NCBI RefSeq assembly: GCF_029961185.1
Contig: NZ_JASBQQ010000007.1
Location: forward strand, 168,514-232,513
Direction: 5' to 3'
Length of the DNA stretch: 64,000 bases
Source of the DNA: Albidovulum aestuarii
GTDB lineage: Bacteria > Pseudomonadota > Alphaproteobacteria > Rhodobacterales > Rhodobacteraceae
Shown: piece after piece, positions 9,770 through 18,559 of the stretch
Numbering within the stretch: position 1 is the stretch's first letter
Layout of the letters: each line of letters begins with the position of its first letter
Program-made: the position numbers and the translations under genes
Notes under the pieces: model-generated
Databases searched by the model: none
The model's input: the letters and a program-made list of their open reading frames with translations, nothing else
What the model was told of the DNA's origin: nothing

Positions 9770-10743
9770 ATATCGACATGATCGAAGCTGCCGCCGGGCG
9801 GCTGAAGGGCGTCGCGCTTAGAACCCCGCTTTTGTCGTCGCCGTTCCTTGACGAAATCGCCGGGCGGCGGGTCTTTGTGAAACCCGAATGCCTGCAACAT
9901 ACCGGGTCGTTCAAGTTCCGCGGCGGATGGTCCGCCGTATCGGCGCTGTCGCCGGAGGCGCGCGCGCAAGGTGTCATCGCCTTTTCCTCGGGCAACCACG
10001 CGCAGGGCGTGGCGTTGGCTGCACGGCGGCATGGCGCGCCCTGCGTGATCCTGATGCCCGCCGATGCCCCACGCGTGAAGATTGACAATACCCGCGCGCT
10101 GGGCGCGGAGGTGGTGCTCTACGACCGCGCCACCGGCGACCGCGACGCAATCGGCGCGGCTTTGGCTGAGGATCGCGGGCTGACACTGATCAAACCCTTC
10201 GACGAACCGCAGGTCATCGCCGGACAGGGCACGACGGGGCTGGAGATCGCCGAACAGGCCGCCGAGGCAGGTGTGACCGAAGCCGATGTCCTTGTTTGCT
10301 GCGGCGGCGGGGGGCTCACCTCGGGTATCGCTCTGGCACTGGAGGAGAAGGCGCCGGGCCTGCGCGCCCGGCCGGTGGAGCCAGAGGAATTCGATGACGT
10401 GCGCCGTTCGCTGATATCAGGCGGGATCGAGCGGAACAACCGCACCTCCGGCTCTCTTTGCGATGCCATCGTCACGCCCTCGCCGGGGCAGATTACCTTC
10501 CCGATCATGGCGCGGCTTTGCGGCCCAGGCATCGCGGTGACTGAGGACGAGGCGCTGGCCGCGATGGCCCAGGCGTTCAGCAGGTTGCATGTCGTGCTGG
10601 AACCCGGCGGCGCGGTGGCGCTCGCTGCCGCCCTCTTCCATCCCGGAGCGGTCGAAGGCGATGCCGCCATCGCGGTTGCCTCGGGCGGCAATGTAGACCG
10701 GGAGGTGTTTTGCATGGCCCTCGACCGTTTCGGCACCGCCTGA
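9766..10743 (+). CDS. Threonine/serine dehydratase-like PLP enzyme
   Basis: A 325-residue fold-type II PLP enzyme. Lys50 in GSFKFRG is the Schiff-base lysine, SGNHAQG is the substrate-carboxylate loop, and CGGGGLTSG binds the PLP phosphate. Length and lack of an ACT domain fit catabolic threonine or serine dehydratase, or a 3-hydroxyaspartate dehydratase/serine racemase. It is the last gene of the dehalogenase operon. The exact substrate cannot be told. Confidence 0.88.
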   Translation: MNIDMIEAAAGRLKGVALRTPLLSSPFLDEIAGRRVFVKPECLQHTGSFKFRGGWSAVSALSPEARAQGVIAFSSGNHAQGVALAARRHGAPCVILMPADAPRVKIDNTRALGAEVVLYDRATGDRDAIGAALAEDRGLTLIKPFDEPQVIAGQGTTGLEIAEQAAEAGVTEADVLVCCGGGGLTSGIALALEEKAPGLRARPVEPEEFDDVRRSLISGGIERNNRTSGSLCDAIVTPSPGQITFPIMARLCGPGIAVTEDEALAAMAQAFSRLHVVLEPGGAVALAAALFHPGAVEGDAAIAVASGGNVDREVFCMALDRFGTA

Positions 10744-10748
10744 CGTCA

Positions 10749-10834
10749 GAGCGTTTCTGGATTCCCCAGAGATGATAAGCATTAGATTTCGAAAGAAAAG
10801 TTCGAAATCTGATTCAATGAAACCCCAAAACGCT
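10749..10834. repeat. Nested palindromic intergenic repeat
   Basis: An inner perfect inverted repeat AGATTTCGAA (10784-10793) / TTCGAAATCT (10801-10810) is framed by an outer AGCGTTT (10749-10755) / AAACGCT (10828-10834). It lies just after the dehydratase stop and could fold into a long cruciform, acting as a terminator or as a dispersed intergenic repeat. Confidence 0.55.
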
Positions 10835-10944
10835 ATCGGGTAAGGTTTTCCGGCCTTGGCCTGCACAGATGCGTCGGGGCATCATCATGGCGTTCAATCA
10901 AGTTCAATTTCTATTGGAGCCGCGCCATACGGCGCGGGCCGACG

Positions 10945-11268
10945 ATGACGTATCTACTCTCGAAACCGATCTTTCTGATCTTCACCGCAGCGCTTGCCTA
11001 TGCCATCGCGACAGCAGGCATCAAGATGGCCTCGAACGTAATATCTCCGTCTGCGCTGGTTCTGATCGCCATTGGCTTCACGATCGCCACGCTGGCCGAA
11101 GTCGTGCTGTTGCGTCAGGCCAGCCTCGGGGTGATCTACATCGCGATCATCACGGCCGAAACGCTGATGGTCCTGACCCTTGCGGCGATGCTGGGCGAGG
11201 GGCTGACCACAAAGCAATTGTTCGGTGCAGTCTTCGTCCTGGCTGGCATCTTCATTGTCGGCGAGTGA
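10945..11268 (+). CDS. Small four-helix membrane protein, SMR/EamA-like
   Basis: A 107-residue, almost wholly hydrophobic protein with about four transmembrane helices and a conserved-looking lysine in TAGIKMASN at the end of helix 1. The size and pattern (E in LGVIYIAIITAETLM, GEGLTTKQLFGAVFVLAGI at the end) resemble small multidrug resistance or half-EamA proteins that work as dimers. No clear ribosome site is visible. The function is uncertain. Confidence 0.65.
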   Translation: MTYLLSKPIFLIFTAALAYAIATAGIKMASNVISPSALVLIAIGFTIATLAEVVLLRQASLGVIYIAIITAETLMVLTLAAMLGEGLTTKQLFGAVFVLAGIFIVGE

Positions 11269-11301
11269 CCAGAAGGATTCTGGAACAAAGTTCTTCCTGC
11301 G

Positions 11302-11326
11302 GAAGATCTTGGATCAAGATTTTTCC
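11302..11326 (+). terminator. Rho-independent terminator
   Basis: ATCTTG-GAT-CAAGAT followed directly by a run of five T on the plus strand, 34 bases after the small membrane-protein gene. Confidence 0.75.
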
Positions 11327-11384
11327 ACCCCACGCTTGCCCTTCGGACAGTGCGCGCACAGGATGCGCGGACGGAGGCGCAGGT

Positions 11385-12173
11385 ATGAACATTCTCGACA
11401 TCGGCGACATAAATCTGCACTGGCGAGAGGATGGTGACCCCTCGGGCGCGCCGGTGGTCTTCGCGAATTCACTCGGCACAGATTTCAGGATGTGGGACCG
11501 GCTTGTGCCGCTTCTGCCGCAGGGGCTGAGACTGATCCGCTACGACAAGCGCGGGCATGGGCTGTCCTCCTGCCCGCAGGGACCCTATGCGATGGGCGCG
11601 CTGGTCCGTGATGCCGAACGGCTTTGCGACGCACTGAACGTAAAGGACTGTGTCTTTGTAGGGCTCTCGGTCGGTGGGCTGATTGCGCAGGGATTGGCTG
11701 TAAAACGTCTCGACATTGTCCGCGCCATGGTTCTGTCGAACACAGCCGCCAAGATCGGTACCGCGCAGATGTGGACCGATCGGACCGCAGCGATCCGCGA
11801 GGGCGGGCTTGAGTCTATCGCAGACGCGATGATGGAACGGTGGTTTTCCAAGCCGTTCCGCCAGACGGAGGAGATGCAGGGCTGGCGCGCAATGCTGACC
11901 CGCCAGCCGGTCGAGGGCTATTGCGGAGTCGCCGCCGCCATCGCAGGCACCGATTTCATCACGCCGACCTCGGGACTGACCCTGCCAACACTTGTCATTG
12001 CCGGGTCCGAAGATGGCGCGACGCCGCCCGACCTCGTGCGCGAAACCTCCGACCTCATACGGGGTGCGCGGTTCAATCTGATCCGGGGGGCGGGTCACTT
12101 GCCGCCGGTCGAGAAACCCGAGGAATATGCGCGCGTTCTGACAGAGTTCCTGACCTCCATCGGCCATGTCTGA
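11385..12173 (+). CDS. pcaD: 3-oxoadipate enol-lactonase-like alpha/beta hydrolase
   Basis: A 262-residue alpha/beta hydrolase close in pattern to PcaD, which opens 3-oxoadipate enol-lactone in the protocatechuate branch of the beta-ketoadipate pathway. The sequence shows NSLGTD at the oxyanion loop, YDKRGHGLS, the nucleophile elbow GLSVGG with Ser95, and GAGHLPPVEKP with the catalytic His near the end. The ATG at 11385 follows GGAGG. It overlaps the next hydrolase by eight bases. No other pca gene is nearby, so a related lactonase or esterase role remains possible. Confidence 0.8.
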   Translation: MNILDIGDINLHWREDGDPSGAPVVFANSLGTDFRMWDRLVPLLPQGLRLIRYDKRGHGLSSCPQGPYAMGALVRDAERLCDALNVKDCVFVGLSVGGLIAQGLAVKRLDIVRAMVLSNTAAKIGTAQMWTDRTAAIREGGLESIADAMMERWFSKPFRQTEEMQGWRAMLTRQPVEGYCGVAAAIAGTDFITPTSGLTLPTLVIAGSEDGATPPDLVRETSDLIRGARFNLIRGAGHLPPVEKPEEYARVLTEFLTSIGHV

Positions 12174-12885
12174 CATGGGCCGGTTCCTTCTGGTCCACGG
12201 ATCTTGTCACGGCGCCTGGTGCTGGCGCGACGTGATTCCGGCACTGATCGCATTGGGGCATGAGGCAAGGGCCATCGACCTGCCCGCCCATGGCGACGAT
12301 GGGACCCCGGCAGCGGAGGCGACGCTGGACCTTTACGTCAGGGCGATCCTTACAGCCATCGACCGGCCGGTCACGCTGGTGGGTCATTCGGCGGCCGGCT
12401 ATCCGATCACGCTCGCGGCTGAACGGGCGCCGGAGAAGATCGCGCGGCTGGTCTATCTCTGCGCTTATGTGCCTGCACCCGGCCTGTCGATGATCGACAT
12501 GCGGCGGGCCGGGCCAAGGCAGACGCTGACTGGCGCCGTTCATGCCGATGCGGAAGGCGTGACCTACAATATCGACCCGGACCGAGCGCACGATTGTTTT
12601 TACCACGATTGCCCGGACGATGCGGTCGCTTATGCAATGCCCCGCCTCTGCCCCGAACCGATCCGGCCGCAATCGACCCCGCTGGCGCCACTTGTCGCCT
12701 GGCACGATGTCGAACGACACTACCTTATCTGCGAAGATGACCGCACGATCCCGCCCGAATACCAAAGAACGATGAGCGCGTCCTTTCCATCCGGTGCGGT
12801 CACCACCCTTCCAACCGGGCATTCACCCTTCTTCGCCGACCCAGAACTGTTGGCCCGGCGGCTCTCGGAGATGTCTTCGGGATGA
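12166..12885 (+). CDS. Alpha/beta hydrolase (methylesterase-like)
   Basis: A 239-residue alpha/beta hydrolase of the plant-methylesterase-like branch: VHGSCHGAWCW at the oxyanion site, GHSAAG with Ser75 as nucleophile, LVYLCAYVPAPG, and PTGHSPFFADPELLA with the terminal His. It starts inside the end of the pcaD-like gene and is likely translated with it; an ATG three codons later is an alternative start. The substrate is unknown, probably a carboxylic ester. Confidence 0.82.
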   Translation: MSDMGRFLLVHGSCHGAWCWRDVIPALIALGHEARAIDLPAHGDDGTPAAEATLDLYVRAILTAIDRPVTLVGHSAAGYPITLAAERAPEKIARLVYLCAYVPAPGLSMIDMRRAGPRQTLTGAVHADAEGVTYNIDPDRAHDCFYHDCPDDAVAYAMPRLCPEPIRPQSTPLAPLVAWHDVERHYLICEDDRTIPPEYQRTMSASFPSGAVTTLPTGHSPFFADPELLARRLSEMSSG

Positions 12886-13036
12886 CCCCCTCAGTCACCA
12901 CAACGCTGCGCGTTTTCAAACCTCTTTGAACTGCTTGCATAGCGCGAGCCGCCCAATCTCGACCGCGATCCGCACGAATTCAGATTCTATCCCGCCCCAA
13001 AACCCCTTAACGTTCCGTGACTGACCGGAAGCACGA

Positions 13037-14260
13037 ATGCAAAACCGCCTTGCCCTGATCTTCGTACTAATGACCGTGGTGATCGATGCCATCGGCATCG
13101 GCATCATCTTTCCGGTCATGCCCGATCTGATCGGTGAGGTGACCGGAGGCGATCTTTCCGATGCCGCGCTTTGGGGCGGGGTTCTGGCGACCTCCTTCGC
13201 CGTGATGCAGTTCCTTTGCGGCCCCATCGTCGGCAACCTTTCGGATCGCTTCGGACGGCGGCCGGTGATGCTGACGGCGCTCGGCGTCATGGCGATCGAT
13301 TACACGATCATGGCTTTGGCCAGCACGATCTGGCTTCTGGTCGCGGGCCGCATCGTCGCTGGGATTACGGCAGCGACTTATACGACCGCGATGGCCTATA
13401 TGGCCGATATTTCCGCCAAGGAAGATCGGGCCAAACGGTTCGGCCTGATCGGCGCAGCCTTCGGGCTCGGATTCATTGCGGGACCTTTCCTCGGCAGCCT
13501 GCTCTCCACCCTTGGTATCCGAGCGCCCTTCTGGGGGGCCGCTGCGATCTCGGCCGCCAACCTCATCTTCGGCTTCCTGATCTTGCCTGAATCCGTGACC
13601 GACGCCATCCGCCGGCCGTTCTCATGGGCGCGCGCCAATCCTCTCGCCGCCTTCCGGGCGATCGGGCACCTGCCGGGGCTTGGGCGGTTACTTACGCTTT
13701 ATCTCGTCTATAACGTGGCGCTGCATGTCTACGAGGCGGTCTGGGCATTTTACGGCAAAGCGCAGTTCGGCTGGGATCCATTCATGATCGGCGTTTCGCT
13801 TGCAACCTACGGACTGTTCTTCACACTCACGCAGGCCTTCGCCATCGGGCCGATCATCAAGGCGGTCGGCGAATACCGGGCGGCGTTCTGGGGGCTCGCC
13901 ATCGAATTCGTGGCCTGCGTGATCTTTGGCTTTCTCACCTCGGGCACGGCCGCCATTGCCTTCACAGCCTTCGCCGCCCTCGGCTCCATCGCCGGTCCAG
14001 CCATGCAGGGGTTGATGTCGAACGGCACGCCCGATGATCAGCAGGGAGAGTTGCAGGGCGTCGTCGCCTCGATCACCGCTATCGGTATGATCTTGTCGCC
14101 GATGGTGATGACCGGCACGTTTTCGGCCTTCACCCGGCCCGATGCCCCGATCCACGCGCCCGGCGCGCCCTTCCTGCTCGCCGCCATCCTGTTGGTCGCT
14201 TGTGTCGCAATCCTTGTCGCCCGACCGCGCGAATCCGCCCCGTCAGGGCCGCTAGCCTGA
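13037..14260 (+). CDS. Tet-type MFS efflux transporter
   Basis: A 407-residue twelve-helix transporter of the DHA1/TetA group. Motif A is seen as GNLSDRFGRRPVM between helices 2 and 3, and GFIAGPFLGSLLS in helix 5 resembles the antiporter motif C. The first helix carries D19 and the INFPVMP-like stretch IIFPVMPDLI. Relatives include TetA efflux pumps, but many chromosomal members export other compounds, so tetracycline resistance should not be assumed. The gene is 18 bases upstream of the alcohol dehydrogenase. Confidence 0.85.
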   Translation: MQNRLALIFVLMTVVIDAIGIGIIFPVMPDLIGEVTGGDLSDAALWGGVLATSFAVMQFLCGPIVGNLSDRFGRRPVMLTALGVMAIDYTIMALASTIWLLVAGRIVAGITAATYTTAMAYMADISAKEDRAKRFGLIGAAFGLGFIAGPFLGSLLSTLGIRAPFWGAAAISAANLIFGFLILPESVTDAIRRPFSWARANPLAAFRAIGHLPGLGRLLTLYLVYNVALHVYEAVWAFYGKAQFGWDPFMIGVSLATYGLFFTLTQAFAIGPIIKAVGEYRAAFWGLAIEFVACVIFGFLTSGTAAIAFTAFAALGSIAGPAMQGLMSNGTPDDQQGELQGVVASITAIGMILSPMVMTGTFSAFTRPDAPIHAPGAPFLLAAILLVACVAILVARPRESAPSGPLA

Positions 14261-14278
14261 CCATGAGAGGAGAAGCCG

Positions 14279-15352
14279 TTGACGAAGATCCGCGCCGCCA
14301 TCTGCCATGAATTCGGCAAACCCCTTGCCATCGAAACGGTCGACATGCGCGCGCCCGGGCCGGACGAGGTCGAGGTCACCATTGACGCCTGCGCCATCTG
14401 CTTTTCAGACATCTCCTTCATGGATGGCGGCTGGGGCGGCGATCTGCCGGCGGTCTATGGCCATGAGGCGGCGGGCCGGGTCAGCGCTGTCGGTCCTAGC
14501 GCGCGGTACCGGGTGGGCGACAAGGTTCTGGTCACGCTCATCCGCTCCTGTGGAACCTGCCCGACCTGCGCCTCGGGCCGCCCCACGCTCTGCCCGGCCC
14601 AGCCGCAGCCTGGCAGCCCGCTCACGCTCAATGGCGGCCCAGTCACCCACGGGCTTGATTGCGGCGCCTTTGCCGAACGGGTCGTGGTGCATGACAGTCA
14701 GCTTGCCCCCTTGCCCGATGGTATCCCGATGGAGGCGGCGGCGCTCATCTCCTGCGGCGTGATCACCGGGCTGGGGGCAGCGGTCAACACCGCCCGCATC
14801 CGGCCGGGCGAGGTCGTCGTGGTGATCGGCGCGGGCGGCGTCGGGCTCAACGCCATTCAGGGCGCACGGCTCTCCGGCGCTGCCCGGATCATTGCGGTCG
14901 ATACGAACCCGGCCAAACTCGACGTTGCCAAGGAGTTCGGTGCGACCGACGGCGTACTGGCGACGGCGGAAAAACCCTGGGCCGAGGTCAAGCGCCTTGC
15001 CGGTCGCGGCGCCGATGCCGTCCTCGTCACTGTCGGCGCCATCCCCGCCTATGACACCGCCACCCGCTACCTCGCCAATGGCGGCCGCATGGTTGCGGTC
15101 GGCATGCCGCATTCCGGCGCGAAATCGCAGTGGGAACCTGTGATCTTCACCTATACCGGCAACGCAATGATCGGCTCCAACATGGGCGACACGGTCCTGC
15201 CCCGCGACATCCCGTGGATTACCGACCTTTACCTCCAGGGTCGCCTGAAGCTTGATGAGCTTATCTCTGGCCGTTGGACACTCGACCAGATCAACGAGGC
15301 CATCGCCGACACCAGATCAGGAGCCGCCCGCCGTAACGTCATCCTCTTCTGA
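14279..15352 (+). CDS. Zinc-dependent alcohol dehydrogenase (TTG start)
   Basis: A 357-residue medium-chain dehydrogenase. Catalytic zinc ligands are in CAICFSD and YGHEAAG; a structural zinc site is CGTCPTCASGRPTLC; the NAD-binding GAGGVG follows in the Rossmann domain. The frame opens with TTG at 14279, supported by GAGGAGAAG just upstream and by the natural N-terminus MTKIRAAICHEFGKP. The downstream enolase-superfamily gene suggests sugar-acid or polyol metabolism, but the alcohol oxidised is not known. Confidence 0.88.
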   Translation: MTKIRAAICHEFGKPLAIETVDMRAPGPDEVEVTIDACAICFSDISFMDGGWGGDLPAVYGHEAAGRVSAVGPSARYRVGDKVLVTLIRSCGTCPTCASGRPTLCPAQPQPGSPLTLNGGPVTHGLDCGAFAERVVVHDSQLAPLPDGIPMEAAALISCGVITGLGAAVNTARIRPGEVVVVIGAGGVGLNAIQGARLSGAARIIAVDTNPAKLDVAKEFGATDGVLATAEKPWAEVKRLAGRGADAVLVTVGAIPAYDTATRYLANGGRMVAVGMPHSGAKSQWEPVIFTYTGNAMIGSNMGDTVLPRDIPWITDLYLQGRLKLDELISGRWTLDQINEAIADTRSGAARRNVILF

Positions 15353-15388
15353 ATACACTTTCTGTCGAACAATACTCCGCGGGGGGAG

Positions 15389-15428
15389 GCCCGGATGACA
15401 TCCGGGCTCGGGGGGCGCGAAGCCCCCC
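15389..15428. terminator. Two successive GC hairpins
   Basis: GCCCGGATG/CATCCGGGC (15389-15407) is followed at once by GGGGGGC/GCCCCCC (15410-15428), in the 100-base gap between the dehydrogenase and the dehydratase. Without T-runs they may terminate or merely attenuate. Confidence 0.5.
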
Positions 15429-15455
15429 ACCGCCGCCAGAAACAGGGACCACATC

Positions 15456-16700
15456 ATGCGCCTAAAGGACCTCGAGATATTCACCGTCGCGCCCCCTTCC
15501 CCCGGCTGGGGCGGGCGCTACTGGATTTTCACCAAGCTGACCACGGACAACGGTATCACCGGCTACGGCGAATGTTACGCCTCTTCGGTGGGGCCGAAGG
15601 CGATGGAGGCGGTGATTGAGGATGTCTTCAACCGCCACATGGCTGGCGAGAACCCCGAAAACATCGAACTGATGTTCCGCCGCGCCTATTCATCGGGTTT
15701 CACGCAGCGGCCCGACCTCACGGTCATGGGCGCCTGGTCGGGGCTTGAGATCGCCTGCTGGGACATCATCGGCAAGGCGCTGAACCGCCCGGTTCACGCC
15801 CTTCTAGGAGGCAGGATCAATGAACGGCTGCGCAGCTACACCTACCTTTACCCTGAGGCCGGGAAAGAGACGGCGGAGTTCTGGGTCAACCCGGACATGG
15901 CTGCCGAGGCTGCTGCGCGCTTCGCCGATATGGGCTTCACGGCGGTTAAGTTCGACCCTGCCGGCCCCTACACAATCCGTGGCGGACATGACCCAAGCCA
16001 AAGCGACATCACCCGCTCCGCAGCCTTCTGCAAGGCGATCCGCGAGGCGGTCGGCGACCGCGCCGACCTTCTCTTCGGCACCCATGGCCAGTTCAACATC
16101 GCAGGCGCCGTACGCCTGGCGCAGGCGATCGAACCATACGGGCCCCTCTGGTACGAAGAACCGATCCCTCCCGACAACCTTCTCGATTTCGCTGAGGTGC
16201 AAAAGGCCGTGCGCATCCCCGTCGCCACGGGCGAACGCTTCACCACTAAGGCGGAATTCGCCACCGTCCTCAGAACCGGCGGCGCACGCATCCTGCAACC
16301 GGCGCTTGGCCGGGCGGGCGGCATCCTCGAATGCAAGAAGATCGCCGCGATTGCCGAGGTCTTCACCGCCCAGATGGCCCCGCATCTCTATGCGGGCCCC
16401 GTCGAATGGGCCGCGAACATCCAGCTTGCCGCTTCGATCCCCAACCTCCTGATGGTCGAGACGATCGAAACCGGCGGGGCCTTCCACCTGAAACTGATCA
16501 GGAATTCGATCAAGTGGGAAGAGGGTTACGTCATCGTCCCGGACGCGCCCGGTCTCGGCATCGAGTTCGACGAAGACCTCGCCCGCGCCCATCCCTTCAC
16601 CGGAACGGGGCTGCACCTGCAGATGCAGGAAGCGCCCTGCGATTATTCACGCCCGAACTGGTTCGAAGGCGGTGCGCCTGCAACGAAAAAGCCCGGCTGA
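15456..16700 (+). CDS. Mandelate racemase / enolase-superfamily dehydratase
   Basis: A 414-residue enolase-superfamily enzyme with the mandelate racemase N-terminal capping domain and TIM barrel. It resembles sugar-acid dehydratases such as galactonate or arabinonate dehydratase: FADMGFTAVKFDPAGPY, LWYEEPIPPDN (Glu metal ligand), ATGERFTTKAEF (second Glu) and QMAPHLYAGPVEW (catalytic His). The usual first metal ligand Asp in D-x-H is replaced: the sequence reads LLFGTHGQF. I believe this variant occurs in a recognised subgroup, but it makes the exact reaction uncertain. It follows the alcohol dehydrogenase on the same strand. Confidence 0.85.
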   Translation: MRLKDLEIFTVAPPSPGWGGRYWIFTKLTTDNGITGYGECYASSVGPKAMEAVIEDVFNRHMAGENPENIELMFRRAYSSGFTQRPDLTVMGAWSGLEIACWDIIGKALNRPVHALLGGRINERLRSYTYLYPEAGKETAEFWVNPDMAAEAAARFADMGFTAVKFDPAGPYTIRGGHDPSQSDITRSAAFCKAIREAVGDRADLLFGTHGQFNIAGAVRLAQAIEPYGPLWYEEPIPPDNLLDFAEVQKAVRIPVATGERFTTKAEFATVLRTGGARILQPALGRAGGILECKKIAAIAEVFTAQMAPHLYAGPVEWAANIQLAASIPNLLMVETIETGGAFHLKLIRNSIKWEEGYVIVPDAPGLGIEFDEDLARAHPFTGTGLHLQMQEAPCDYSRPNWFEGGAPATKKPG

Positions 16701-16714
16701 TATCAGCCGGGCTC
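16686..16714. terminator. Perfect palindromic terminator
   Basis: GCCCGGCTGAT/ATCAGCCGGGC (16691-16712) overlaps the dehydratase stop codon and is preceded by five A on the plus strand, giving a T-run for leftward transcription. It also lies 26 bases past the stop of the leftward 46-codon gene, so it likely serves both. Confidence 0.7.
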
Positions 16715-16737
16715 TCAAATCCTGGTTTTCCGTCGCT

Positions 16738-16878
16738 TTACTTCGGATACCGCGCGAAACGCACTGGTACCGGGTCGTGACGGATTGCCGCGTCTTCTGC
16801 CACAATCGGTTCTGCCACGGGCGGAACCGGCGGGACATAGTAAGAAACTGGCGGAACTTGATACTGAAGCTCGCTCAT
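16738..16878 (-). CDS. 46-residue Pro/Val-rich peptide
   Basis: A short frame encoding 46 residues, rich in Pro, Val and Tyr, with repeated VPPV units (QVPPVSYYVPPVPPV) and a basic end (VRFARYPK). The ATG at 16878 is preceded by AGGAGA at good spacing and the gene ends at a strong hairpin, which supports translation. It lacks a signal peptide, cysteines or a membrane segment. I do not recognise it; the extended Pro-rich region could be an SH3-like or kinase-docking ligand, or a ribosomal peptide precursor. It lies downstream of the Ser/Thr kinase on the same strand. Confidence 0.5.
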   Translation of the reverse strand: MSELQYQVPPVSYYVPPVPPVAEPIVAEDAAIRHDPVPVRFARYPK

Positions 16879-16926
16879 GCAGGCTGTCTCCTTTGCGAAC
16901 CTGGGGCCGCATTCCCTTACAAAGTT

Positions 16927-16954
16927 CGACCCGGCGGATGGATCCGCCGGGTCG
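16927..16954 (-). terminator. Long hairpin after the kinase gene
   Basis: CGACCCGGCGGAT (16927-16939) pairs perfectly with 16942-16954 across a two-base gap; read leftward it is followed by AACTTT. It separates the kinase from the 46-codon gene. Confidence 0.6.
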
Positions 16955-17051
16955 GGGAATAACGTTACTGGAAGACTTAGAGACTGCGACAGCCGTCTAC
17001 AAGGGGGGGTGTCAGGCACATGACATCCGGGCGATTGTTTGCCGACATATC

Positions 17052-18161
17052 CTATGCGAACGACGCCAGCGCCAATGCACATGCAAGTGCCGCGACGAAA
17101 ACGGCGGCCACCCGCAATCCATTGGTACGCAAGAATCCACGGTTCGAAGCCGTTTCATCGGCGTCAAAATTGTCGTGTTCGACATCCGTCGTCTCCGAGC
17201 GTTCGGCCGAAGATGTCGGCGCCGACGACGCGTCCAGCAACTCCAACCACTCGGTCGCCGATTGAATGCGCTTGTCCGGAAAGACGTTGAGCGCTGCATC
17301 AATGGATTTCAGTACGACCTCGGGATACTCGCCGAACCGGCCAGTCAAGGGGGTGTAAGGGTCGCCCTGATCGAGCGCCAATGCCGAAAGGCGCATCTGG
17401 CTGTCCACGGGCGGTTCGCCCGAGATCAGGTGATAGAATGTTGCTGCAAGTGAATACAGATCGCTCGAAGGCGTTTGCGCACAACCGGCGACGTAGAGTT
17501 CGTGCGGGGAATATCCGGATTTCACGACCCTCAACGTGGACAAAACCCTGGTTTTTCTGACGGCCAGATCCCGCGCAGAGCCGAAGTCGATGAAAACCGG
17601 TTCGTTCTCAGTGTCGATCAGGATGTTGTCAGGCGAAATATCCCGGTGAAGAATGCCGCGATCATGGATGTACTGAACGGCAACCAGTGACTTGCGCAGC
17701 CAGCTTTCGAAGACCTCGGGGGCGATAGGCATTCCGTCTTCGATGATTTCCATCATGTCGGAACCGTCGATATAATCGACCGCCATGTACGCTGTGTTGT
17801 TGTCGCTGAAGACCTGATGAACGGCCGCGATATTGCGATGCGAAAGCTTCGCCTGGTTGCGCGCTTCCTGCTGGAACAGCTTCACGACTCCGGCAAAGGA
17901 CGCGGTATGAGCCCGGGAGCGTGTTTGCACCTTGTTCCCGGTACGACGACACATCGCGCTTGGGAAGCACTCCTTGATGACCACATTCCGGTCAAGGCTG
18001 TCCTTGGCCAGATAGGTAATCCCGAAACCGCCATTGTTCAGATATTCGGTTATCGAATATTGTCCACTGAGCAGAATAGTGCCGGGACTCAGCTCATCAG
18101 TGTACCGAGCATTCTCTTCGCCGAACTCGCGTTCGAAGCTTTCACTTGCAACCATTAACAT
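17052..18161 (-). CDS. Membrane-anchored Ser/Thr protein kinase
   Basis: A 369-residue eukaryotic-like kinase. The glycine loop NNGGFGITYLA is at 42-52, the ATP lysine is K63 in VVIKE, the catalytic loop HRDISPDNIL puts Asp174 and Asn179 in place, and the metal-binding DFG is at 192-194 (IDFGSAR). The region after residue 300 is linker, and a single hydrophobic segment near 350-367 ends the protein, so the kinase domain faces the cytosol with a C-terminal anchor and no extracellular sensor. ATG 18161 has a GAGG upstream; a second ATG two codons later is possible. No phosphatase or FHA gene is adjacent. Confidence 0.9.
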   Translation of the reverse strand: MLMVASESFEREFGEENARYTDELSPGTILLSGQYSITEYLNNGGFGITYLAKDSLDRNVVIKECFPSAMCRRTGNKVQTRSRAHTASFAGVVKLFQQEARNQAKLSHRNIAAVHQVFSDNNTAYMAVDYIDGSDMMEIIEDGMPIAPEVFESWLRKSLVAVQYIHDRGILHRDISPDNILIDTENEPVFIDFGSARDLAVRKTRVLSTLRVVKSGYSPHELYVAGCAQTPSSDLYSLAATFYHLISGEPPVDSQMRLSALALDQGDPYTPLTGRFGEYPEVVLKSIDAALNVFPDKRIQSATEWLELLDASSAPTSSAERSETTDVEHDNFDADETASNRGFLRTNGLRVAAVFVAALACALALASFA

Positions 18162-18559
18162 TACGACCTCACTACCACGAAACACACTTATCTGATTTTG
18201 AGAGTATGTGCGAAAAACGCTCTTTGTTTGTAGGAAATACAGCAAAATCGTGGAAAGTATTACGGATATAGCGGCACTGTCTCTGCTACGCGCTCCGATA
18301 TGCAGCGCGACGATTCCTGTCCGATTGCTCAGATGCTCCGATGGCCGGATCTCAGGACGGCGGTCCCGGTTCGCGGCGTAGCATTGCCCCGAAAAGGATA
18401 CCGAATGTCCGGCTGCGCTTGCGGCCCCGGCACTCCGTGTTTTGTAGGGGCGGTGCAGGGGGCCGGGCTCACAGATTGGCGCTGCAGCGCTACAAGGACC
18501 CCAAACGCCGTTTGTCTATCCAATCGCCCCCGATCCGGTTCCGCAGGCAGGGTGCAGTG
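18162..18559. other. Intergenic region upstream of the kinase
   Basis: About 400 bases between the kinase start and the stop of the Rieske gene. The AT-rich first 100 bases probably hold the leftward kinase promoter; I see no gene in the remainder. Confidence 0.5.

Noticed and set aside
13037..14260. Tetracycline resistance gene
   Set aside because: Motifs fit the Tet-type MFS group, but chromosomal members export many compounds, so no resistance call is justified.
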